A stretch of DNA of 64,000 bases from Apus apus (Eukaryota > Chordata > Aves > Apodiformes > Apodidae). The first letter of the stretch is position 1. Each line of letters opens with the position of its first letter. The stretch is from NCBI RefSeq assembly GCF_020740795.1, contig NC_067301.1, positions 5,270,001 through 5,334,000 on the forward strand, read 5' to 3'. A program made the position numbers and the translations under genes. This document shows, one piece after another, positions 51,901 to 63,500 of the stretch. The notes below the pieces were generated by a model. That model was not told where the DNA came from and did not search any database. It worked only from the letters and a program-made list of their open reading frames with translations.

Positions 51901-54900
51901 GTGGCCAGTCTTGGGGAAACAGGGCTGAAGAAGCTCTGAACAACTGTGAGAACAAGAAGAATGCTCAGAGTTGAGGGATGTATAATATATTGGGGAAGTT
52001 TAAAGGAAATTGCTCAGAGAGGCTGTGCAGAAATGTGGTAAATCCTAAATGGCTATTGCAGACCAAAGAACAGTGTTGTCTGTATCTGTGATAGGAGGAG
52101 AAGTGGAGTTCAGCTTAGCAGTAAAGGGACTATTTGGTTGCATATAAGAATCTCTTCTCCTGAAAGTACGGCATGGCTGGTTGCTGGAATAGATTGTCTG
52201 GAAAGATTTTAGAATCTGATGTCTTTAGGTTTACAAAGGAATTGTCTGTAAAGAACAGTGGTTATAGTTCATGTTTTGTGATTGAGTCAGTCTTTGATTT
52301 TGAGGTTCTTGCCAGGCCTGATCTCTTGGTTCCTAACTTTTCATTTTAAACCCTTTTTAATTTTTAGGTTTTTTCGTGCCGGTTAGGAAATGAGCAAGAG
52401 ACTGCACTGTCAATCATTGATCCAGTACAAATTCAAGTGGAACTTGTTGGGAATGCTTCCTACCCAAGTGGTTCAGGACTGTTGGATGCTTTCAATAGTG
52501 GGGATTTTCCTCCTATTCTAGAGGTAATATTAAAGGCCTGAATAAAACTATATGCAATAGAGAATATTAGATGATGATTTTGCACAAAAATTTTTATGCT
52601 GAAGGATTCAAAGAACACTTTTAAGTGTGTAAGAGAAGAGTAAGATAAAATTTTCATGAAGTGGAAAAGGCAAAGAAGCCTGCAGAGAAAGTGTTCTTAG
52701 TGGTAACAAAGGAGTGATTTCTGGGATATGTTCTAGATATTAATAGTGGGGGGAAAAGTGGGATGATAATGTAGACGTGTTAGTAACTCATAAGTGAAAG
52801 AAAAAGGTTTATTTTCTGTATCTCATTGTTAATGTTTATTAAAGAGGAAATCTCTTTAGATTCTTTACTGTTACACCAAAGGAAAACTGTTTCTTCCCCT
52901 GGTATATGCTTCTGATGCTTCTGGTTGTTAGTAAATAGTAGCAAATTTGGTAATTTTATTACTGGAGCTTTAGAGCAGTGTGGTCGTCAGATTTTTAATA
53001 CTAAATGTTGTCTTCCTTTGTGAAGAGCTTTGTTAATGTCCAAAGTATACATATAAAGTATGTAGAAAAGGGTAACAAAATTTTTATTTTTTTTTCCTTT
53101 AGATTCAGTTGCAAGCACTGGATATCAGACTGTCATACAATGATGTTCAACTGTTCTTGGCAATTGCTAAGTCAATTCCTCAACAGACTAGTGCAGCTAT
53201 GCCTGACTCGACTGTATTGACTGCTGAAAGTACTGCTAATCCTTCTGGCTTAACACCGGGGAATGAGGGTTCCTCCTTGACACATGAAAACAGAGAGATG
53301 TCCAAACGTGTCTTGGATCCTGTTCTTGGTACGTTTTTAACTGTTGGAGTGAACCAAGTTTTATATTTAGAGGAGATCCCTGCAGTGTGAAGCTAGACTG
53401 TGCTTAACAAAAAAGGTGTTGATATCTTCATCATATACAACCTTCACTGATTTGAATCATCTGGTGATAGATTATACTGATCATACTACCCAAAAAAAGT
53501 AGATTTTTTTTTTTTTCTGTTTGTAGTACAACAGTGGGTTGTTTTATAACAAGTTTTATTTAGCACTGCTTGTCACTGTAAATCATCATGTTGGAGTACT
53601 TAGGTAGCAACCTTTCAAAAGGGGAGAGGGGCCACAAACTCACGTAAACTGATAGTGAAATGGAAAACATAAGAATTACTAGTTATCTCTTCATATCTAG
53701 CAGTTTTGTAGTCACATGGCTTTTTTACAAATTCATCATTTGGTGTAGTTGGCACCACTGCCTGATAGCAATAAGGAAATCCACACTGGTGAAAAAGGCT
53801 TCCTTCTCTGCTTCTGTACTTGAGAGCCACGTGGGGAGTTCAAAAGAAATAGTGAATGAAGGGTTGGTTTACAAGAGAAATGTTTTTTCCAACTGAAATT
53901 ACATGGAGCACGTTGACTTCCTGTAGGAGAACAAAAAAAGTCCATATATTCTAAAATGCAAACATTATGATTTGGGGCTTTCTTTTTCAGGTTTGTCTTA
54001 CAAAAGCAGTGCTGAATCGTATGCTTTTTCTGCAGTTGCAGTCTTAAACAAACAAAACCCAATTTTCATGCAGACATATCTTAATTTTACAAATGACTAT
54101 AAGTAGATATCTGTCAAATATTTGTAATTGGTTGAACTGTTGGGTTACAGAGGTACAGCTGGCTCGCCTCCAGGAGCTGGGATTCTGTATGGAAGACTGT
54201 CGTAAAGCTCTTTTGATTTGCCAAGGTAACATCAAATATTCTTAGTTTTTCATAAGACCTAACTTGCAATGAAGTAAAAACTTCCAGACTGCAAGGTAGT
54301 TGCTGCAAAGGCACTATTTCCTTTTCTTGACTTTGGCTCTGTGTTTGCTTAGCATCTTCAGTATTCTCATTATTCTGTTGTACTACTGTGTAGAACCCAC
54401 CCCTCAAAGGTTGTTCTTTCCTTTTGGGAAGTGGTGGGGGGTGTATTTTTTGTTTGGGGTTTGTCTTGGTGGTTTATTTTCTTTCACAATACACCTACTG
54501 CTTGCTGTTACCCATCTCTTTCTCTTTAGAGCACTTGTTTCCATCTTTCCCATTTGAATTGTATTCTACCTACTTCTCTTTAGAGCACTTGTTTCCATCT
54601 TTCCCATTTGAATTGTATTCTACCTACTTCTACATGCAGTACATGAAGATGAGCACAAGTGATTATTTTTTAGCACTGTCATGTTTTCCACCTTATTAAT
54701 TGGGACTTATTAATATAGATTTATATTATGTTGCCACTCAATTTGCAAACTTCAAAACACATTTTGTAGAAAATACCCATTTATTTATAATCTCATATTT
54801 ATGTTATTAAATAGAATACGTGGTAGGTACTCCTGGTGTCTTTGTTACACTCTTAAGAGAGAGGGAATTAGTTGCTTCCATATTTTTTTTAAATAAGTAC

Positions 54901-57900
54901 ACTTCAGTGAGAAAGTAGAGTAGGTAATGATTGATTAGCTGTTTGGTTTTATCTAAGGTGACTTGAAAAAAGCGGCAAGTTGGTTATTTAAGAATGCTGA
55001 GCCTTTGAAGTCAGTTTCCCTGAGCGCTTCTGGACGAGACAGCAAGGGGATGGTGCCTTTTCAGTTCATCTCTGGAGTGGAAATAAAAGCAGAAAGTATA
55101 TGCATTTGCTTTATTGATGACTGCATGGACTGTGATGTTCCCCTTGCTGAGTTAACCTTTTCACGTGAGTATCCTGTTGTGCTGAGTGACTTGCATGAAA
55201 TGACTGGCAGTTCCTCTGTGTGTGCAGCACCACACTCTGCTTTCTAAGGGCTTGCAAAATTTCAACATTTTAGTAGTGGTGGTTGTTGTGTGGGTTTTGT
55301 GGGGGGTTTGGGTTCTTCATTTTGTTTCTTCTATTTTAGTGTGGTTTAAGTTCTGGTTTTAAGAAGATTACAGTCTTTTTAGATTACAGTCTTTTTAAGA
55401 TTCTAGTTTCCCCTTTATACATCACATAACAAATAGAATCTGTCCTGAGGAGAACCCTAGGGAGGTTATTTAAAGCATATTATGTTATGCTTTTTGTACC
55501 ATTTCAATTTAAAAGACAAAACCTTCCATTGCTTACTTAACAGTTCACAAAATGAGGAGACTTGATTGTTTTGCAGTAGTATAACATTCACTTTTTTTCA
55601 GGTTTGAATTTTCTCCAGCATTTGAGTGCCAGCCCAGGAGGTTATGCTCATTTTACCCTCTCTGGAGATTATTACAATCGTGAGCTTTCAGGTGAAGTAC
55701 TGGGGGGGAGGTGGTGGTTTTCTTTATTTAAATTTAGCAAAACAGCCTTGTCTGCTACAGTAGCCTGGAATTCATGAAATGCATGCAAGGGAACATGAAA
55801 GGTGGCCTTTTGTGATTGTGTGTGAGATAACATGTGATCCTAGACAAGATCTCCTAACTTGGTATCAGATGGAAGGATGTCGAAAGTAGAGAGTGTGCTG
55901 ATATGAAAGTTGCACTGAAGTTTTCAAATGAAATTGCTTAAAAAAGTTATCCAAGGACATGACAGTTGCATAACTAGCTGTCTCTGTATTCACTTTTCTT
56001 TTTTAATATGTAATTGTTTTGATGCATTCAGTTTATTACTATTTTTGGGAAGAAAGAGCACATGAGGTAGGCAATTAGGCTGAAGACAATGGATTAACAT
56101 AAGATGACCTTCTTAATTGGTATTTTAGATACAAAAAAGCAAGCAATGCCTCAGTACAGGTCAGATACTGACAGGAAAATAGTGTGTTTTCTCTGAATTG
56201 AGAAACTCAATTTTCTGTTATAAAGTTGATGACAACAATCTCAGGAATTATCTCAATAACAGTGGGGGGTTTTTGTCGTTGAATATACCTATGGTGTTTT
56301 TTTTAAATAGCTTGTAGACCTTTGTCTCTTGCAGTACTGAACAGTAGGCCGACTTAGGCATACTTGTGTGAAAATAATTTTCAAAACTGTGTCAGATAAG
56401 TTAGTTCAAGCTAACTTCAATATGAAGCTGTGATTCCCTTCTAATGCTTTCCTGTTAATTAAGGTATTTCAGTGAGACCCTACATTATAGTACACACTGG
56501 TTCAAAAGGAGGAGCTGGAGCAACTTTAGTATTAGCTAGTAAATCATAGAATTCCAGGTTGGAAGTGACCTCAAGGATCACCTGGTCCAACCTTTCTAGG
56601 TAATACTACAGTTTATATGAGGTGGCTCAGCACCCTGTCAAGCTGAGACTGAAAATTGTCCAGTGTGGGGGAATCTACCACTTCCCTTGGGAGACTATTC
56701 CAATGTTTGACTGTCCTCATGGTGAAAAATTTAAATGAAATCTGCAGGCTTACAAGTTCTTCTTGAAAGCGGATTAAAAGTAAAGGATCTCATTATTAAA
56801 GTTGCATTACGAAATACTTAGGTATGTAAATAGCATTTCATTGTGGCCTTCAAGTGTGTAACAACACGTGATGTTCTGTGTTGGTCCTCAGGCTGGGAGC
56901 CATTCATTGAGCCTTGGCCATGTTCAGTCTCCTGGCAGCAGCAGCCGTCCAGCCGCCTCCACCCTTCCCGCCTGAAGCTGGAAGTGAAGGCCAAACACCG
57001 TCTGGATATCAACATTACCTCTGTCCTCATAGGTAGGTGGGAGGATTCCCTGACAGCATCACTGCACAGTCTAATTTTCAGTGTACTGAAAATGACAGAC
57101 ATTTCCAATGGAGTCCTGCTGGTGTCCCATAGATGGAGAGAAGGAGATTTGGCACAACTCCCTAGAACCTTCACATGATACTGTACACAGGTGTGCATTT
57201 AGGCAGCCTGTATTTTATCAGGTATTGTGAAAGTGTAAAGACATGAGCTGCATGCTTTAATGGTTAGTAGGAATTCTTTCTCTGGTCATATGAATTCTAT
57301 CAAATTCACATGTTATTTGAAATTTATTTTTAATCAGAAACAGGCCTTCATCTAAAGCTTTCTCTACTTTACTTAAAAATATTTTTATAAGCTTGTTATT
57401 TTTCACTACGTTGACAAGCACTGTGAGGAGCTACTTATTTCAGTTCTGCAGTGAACTGTCAGTTCCTACCTCAGGAAACCAAAATATTTTGTTCATCATT
57501 AACTCAAACTTCATGTAAGCTTCTGTGTTGTGGGACTGTGATTGTGTGCATTTCCCGGATATATTTTTGCTTATTCTGTCTGCAAGTCTGAATAATTTAG
57601 TGGTTAGAATAAAAAAAATATAAGCAACTGAGCTTGCAGATGTAACAGAGGAGCCTTCCTTGCTCCTTGAATATTCGTCCTTTCTCCTGCAAAGCCTGTG
57701 GGGTTGGGAGAAAGAGGAGCTAAAGTGGGAGGAAAAGGTGAAAATCAATGATTCATAAGAGTTCTCATGACGCTTTTTAATACTAGTGATAACGAGTAGT
57801 AAGGCAAGTTTCTCATTAGTGCTGTGCCAGAGGACTCTTTTGGTGTCTTGATCTTTATGCAGGAATGTGCACTTACCTCTTAAAAAAGTAAAATTAGAAA

Positions 57901-60900
57901 CTGTTTCTAACATAAAAGCATGTAGGGTTAGTTGCCTCCTCAGGGTGAGCTCTTACATTGCCACAGAAGTATCTTAAGAACATGGAATTCCAGTGAAAGT
58001 TAAAAAAAGTATTTTAAGAATATAAAAGTAACTGGTTTTGAAGACACTTCTGTGATTTCGTGAGCAGTTGTCTATTACTAATGTAAGTAATACATTAGTA
58101 TTTTACTTCAGTGAAAAAGCACTGAAGTAAAACTTTTGCCATTAAAGTCGAGTATCTTTACTATTATGAATTTAACATACTTTTCAATGGCTTTTACTGT
58201 CACCATGGATACATTTGCTGTCTATGCTTATATTCCTCTAGAACAATACACGTGTACCAAGCAGTCATGGATGGAAGATTACTGTAAACAGGAGGAAGAA
58301 GTGAACATAATCAGTTCAGAAGACTGGATGGGTTCTTCGGTGGATCCACCATGTTTTGGGCAGAGTATGATACTCCTTAATCACATCTTATTTGAAACAG
58401 TCCTGACACACCCTGTCATCTGTCTAATGTGTTACAAACATAAGTATTTGGTCTTCATAGCATAAAAAGGATTGTTAGAGATACTTGGCAAAAAATACAG
58501 AAATGCTGTTTTCAGCTGAGTTGGGTTTGATTCTTTACAAGCAAAAACCTTTCTGGCTGCTTAGCTTGGAGTGAGAACTTTGCACTGCTAATTCTGCTTC
58601 CTTTTCTTGTTACACTTTCTCAGTTAATGAGTGACTGTCCTGTGAAAGATTAAGTATATTGAGATTAGAGTGTGTGCAGTTCAGAGGTGATTTGCCTCTT
58701 TCTGTACCCCCAAAGACCTAAATGTCTGGGTTTCCAGAAAAAAATGCTGTTGTATTGATAAAACAATTCTCTTAAGTGATAGCTCTTGATATGTGGCAGG
58801 TCTTTTCACCTGTTTTTTCTCCAAGTGCTACTTCTGGAAGACATTCAGCAATTTAGTAAGCAGATGGGTAGAGACTCATACGCTGTTTGCATGGTGCCAG
58901 TTGTTTGTATCTCTCCTGATGCATGCACACCTGTATTTGTGTTTTTTCTTACCTGCTAACTTTGTCTTTCCTGTCTGCCAGGCCTTCCTCTTGTCTACCT
59001 TAGAACTAGGAGTACAGCCAGTTTGACTAACCTAGAGCATCAGATCTATGCTAGAGGTACTGTATAGCAGAGAGAGACAAAAAGGTTTTTGTCTTTGGAA
59101 GACTCTTGTACAGTAAATACTGTTTTGTATATGTGACTCGCTTGTAGATTGGTCTCTGTATTTCAAACAGACAAACAAAAACTCCAAAACCAACAACATA
59201 TCAGCTGCTTTGCTTTTAAGCTGCTTAACCTTGCATTTCATCTTGTCTTATGTTCCACTCTGGGCCCTTCTGGAGAGAAGAAAGAAATGTAACTAACCCT
59301 ATGTAGGAAGGTTGTCTGAGGAATGTTACTGAGTTGTTGACTATTCCATGTTCTTTTTGTAGAGAGACAGTATAGGGTGATTAAAAATAAGTTTAATCAC
59401 AAGATTCATTACAGTCTAAAAATATCCACCAGTGTGTTTGATATACACACTTAGGCTTGATTCAGTATGTATTTTTAACTACTTAAACCATTAAAATGCC
59501 TTCAGAAGGAACAATCTGTTTTCAAGAAGCCTTAGGAAGTACAATGTCAAATAAATACCCTGGTAGCTTGTTTTATATTTGACAGTCCAGGTACAGTCTT
59601 TGGGCAAAACCACCAAGTTTAAAGTAAGATTATTTTTTTTTATCTTTATTTTTTAAGCTTGGTGACATTATGGAGTACATAAGAGCACACTTGATGAATA
59701 CGTTGCCATTGTAGAAAAGTGGCAGAATTGGAGGAGAGAAACCTTTCTATAAATCTACATCTGTGGTCCATTCATACTGCCCCTTAGAAACGTTTTATCT
59801 GAGTGGTTGCAGAGAGTTTATAGATATTTAAAAAAACCCCACAAAACCCAAACCAAAAGACTATAGAAGGATTTATTTTCCTGAGGTGTTTTTTTGAAGT
59901 TGTTTTTTTTTTTTTGCATAAAAAAGCAAGCAAAACCTCTTAACACTTCTGGCTTGGATTTTAGTGGATGTTGCAACTGAATAACTAATTCTTTTCATAC
60001 AATAGCCTCAAAATGTGACTTCTACATTCTTTTGAAAATCAGGCTGTTGTCCCCAGAATTTTTTTTTAAAGTCTTAAAAAAATAGATTGGCAGTCGATTA
60101 AATGCCAGATTTGATTTACATTTGGCTTCTGGTCTGTAATTTTGTAGAACCTGAGCTAGCCAAATGTATAAAGTCAGGCTCAACACTAAAGATTGTTTTA
60201 TATGCAGTTGGCTAAAATCAGAGTTTTCCTTTTCAAGAATTTAATCATCTTGCCATTTAATTGGAAAGAGCTTTCTCTGAAAGCTTCAGTGAGATCATAT
60301 TTAATTCTCTACTGCCAACGTGGCATATAGGAATTTGTTGTCATGGATTTGGAAGAAAGTTGCATACGATCATCAGTAACTCCTTCAAAAACTGTCTTAC
60401 CCACCCTGTGTTATCCCTTCCTGCCTCTGGAAACCTTAAGTGCTTAAGTTATTATAGGTTAGGTGCATGTTATGGTGGGATGAATGGAAGCGACTGCAGA
60501 TACATTCCATAGAACAGATTTCATTTCTGTCTTGCCTTTTCTTTAAGCAGCTGATTTATTGTGTGCACCTTCTTTCTACTTCTCTCATACAGAAAGATGT
60601 ATGTACTTAGGGAGCAGCCATTTATCTTCCTTTTTAAGTAGTTACTAGAATTTGACAGGGTTTTTTTCTTCTATCCAAACACAGTAAGTATTTTCACAGA
60701 TCTGATGTACTGCAGCATGGAAGTTGAGAGTAACACTTATGTGCTTGTTAGCAATGCATTCTTGAAAAAAGTCATGTGCTGACCCAGCATTTGATCAAAA
60801 CCAGATTACCTTTGGTTATATTAAAATTATTTTTCATACTTCTTTTTACTAGACTTTATCCTATATAGGAAAATACTTCTACTTGTTCAGTCTTTGAGGA

Positions 60901-63455
60901 TAAAAATACCATTTAAAGATAGTATTGGATAATCCTGTCTTTGTCATGTTAAATTGAGCATAAATCTTTATTTTAAGTGATTATGTGCTTAATGTCCTGA
61001 GCACTTGGATGTACATGAAAAGTTATTGATTGTGATTGGGTTTTTAGTTAGGTGTTCTACATGTTAGTTACAACTGGAGACGTATTTTATAAGACTTGAC
61101 GTGAAGAAAAAAAATGTAGATTAAACTACATAATTATATGTAGATTAATCCTGGGTGGAGTGATGTAGGGGAAGCCTTTCTGTTTGTTTTATACCATTTC
61201 TACAATAGTTACTGTATTTTAAAATAGTTTTAGTGATATGTTATCCTGTTTCTTCAGTCTGTTTTTCTTTAGTTAGTGCAGGCTGTGGTTCTTCAGCTGT
61301 TCTCTCATCCTATATTAGTATCTGATGAGTGCTTATCTTGCAAGCATTTAGACAATTCTTTCTTCTGTTTTGTAGCTGAAATGAAGACTCCAAAACGTAG
61401 GCAGCCATTTGTGCCATTTGCTCTTAGAAATCACACTGGATGCACTCTGTGGTTTGCTACCCTAACTACAACACCTACCCGGTAAGAGCTGTTGTGGGAT
61501 CACTTGGACAATACTCATCTGGCTTCTCTTAACATGTCAGCCCAACGCTATTGTTTCCAGGGCTTTCATTTTCCTGCAGAGAAACATAGCCAGCTCCCAG
61601 TCTTTCTTGCTGTGACAATGAGAGAGTTTTACTGTTATAAAAAAGAAGTTGTGTTTTTTTTTTTGAAGAGTCCAAAAGGAATTTGGAAACCGATCAGATA
61701 CTTTCATGATGTATGTTTTATGTGTTTGCTGCAGGACTTGTGAAGAGTGAGGCAGACTAAAAAGCACTTGTTACTGGAAGTAGTCTTTTTGTCAGTTTGT
61801 AAAATGGTGCCATTCTCTTCACAGGGCTGCACTGTCTCACAGTGGGAGTCCAGGTGTAGTTCCTGAGGAAAACGGGACATTGCTGGATGATGCCCATAAT
61901 GTCAGTGAATGGCAAGAAGTTATCACGGGACAGGAGGTTCCGTTTGAATTTGAAGCCAGAGGGAAACTCAGACACAGGTGAAGGAACCAGGCTGTATGTT
62001 TTAAAACACTCCTATGGAACACATAGAATCATACCTGAGAGAACACTAGCAGATGTTAAATAAAAATTTATTTATTTATTTTATTCTCCTGATAATGTTT
62101 TATTTTAAAATAATTAATGTATAAAGTGAAATTATCAGTTGTCTAGTAAGCAGCATGTGCTATCAGGGGCAGTCATTCCTAGATGTGAGCTGTATCATTA
62201 TAAGCTTTTAGGAAGATATAAAGGCCTCAGTTATTCTAAAGGACTGGGGCAGGGGGAGTGTTTTTAAGCATAAGTGCTAGCAGTGTTACAAACTAGAATA
62301 ATTGGTTAGCAAGTATGTAGTGTGCTTTTATTTTTGCTTATATGATGCATTTGTACTTCTGTATGTTCATTAGGGAAGGTTGAACTATTGAATAGATGTA
62401 AAATCAGGTCTGTCTGTATCCATGAAATGGAATAATTCTTGAGACTTTTATCTCTTTGGTTAGATTGTTGCATTTTTTTAAATCCACAGGATGTTTTTGG
62501 TTTGAAGTGTTTGTCATTTACACTGTACAATAACGCTTAATAGTAATTTCACTTGATCTAACCTGGCAGGCACACACATGATCTAAGAATTCATCAGTTG
62601 CAAGTGAGAGTAAATGGCTGGGAAGAAGTCAGTCCAGTGTCTGTAGACAAAGTTGGAACATTTTTCCGATATGCTGCACCAGATAAGAACTCCTCCTCTT
62701 CCACTGTAAGTTCTGATTTGGGAGTGTTGTGTAATTGAGAGTAACTGTGTCTGTGAGATTTTGATACTGAAGCAGCTGCTGTGTGAATTGTCCTCTTCCC
62801 AGTTAGCTTGGATCAGTTTGGAGATGCTGGGTTCCTATGACATTTTTATGCATAACAAATACAAACGGAGCAGTCAACAGTCTGTGTTGGAGCAGTCAGA
62901 GCTTCTTGTGACAGAATTAATATATTGGTGACTGTGGCAGGGACTTGTGGAGATGGGCCTCTAAGCACAGCATTTCAGCAGCTATTTTCATGTCTTCTAT
63001 TGCAGGAATGCTTTTCATTTGTTTAATTTACTTAAAAGAAACATCACTGGCAATTTCCCGTAAGCCCACAAATTGTTGAAATCTGTGGCTGCTTAGACAA
63101 AATACACTTGTCATGAAGCAAAATGCAATAGTAATAATCAGCAGGCTGGCAGTAGGTGGTTGAGGCTTAGCAATAAAAATGAGCTTGTGGATTTCAAAAC
63201 TAGTTAAATTTTGAGACTAGCTACTGAAAATTGTTGAGCAATGGAGAACTTGGATGTTAAGATCTTTTTGGTGTAAACAGGATTAGAAGTTAATTTCATG
63301 GCACTACAGAGAGGAGCCAGGGGTATCTTGAATACTTTCTGATCTTTTTATATCAAAGTATAAAAAGCATCAGCTGTCTCTGGGACTCAATTCTTGAGGG
63401 AAAAGGATGAAATTGAATGAGCATTGCAGTTCAGGAGCATCTTCTGCAGCTTCTT

Positions 63456-63500
<45 letters not shown>

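Noticed and set aside
57440-57913. 157-codon minus-strand open frame
   Set aside because: Lies in VPS13D intron 38, has no recognisable domain and low-complexity composition; chance frame.
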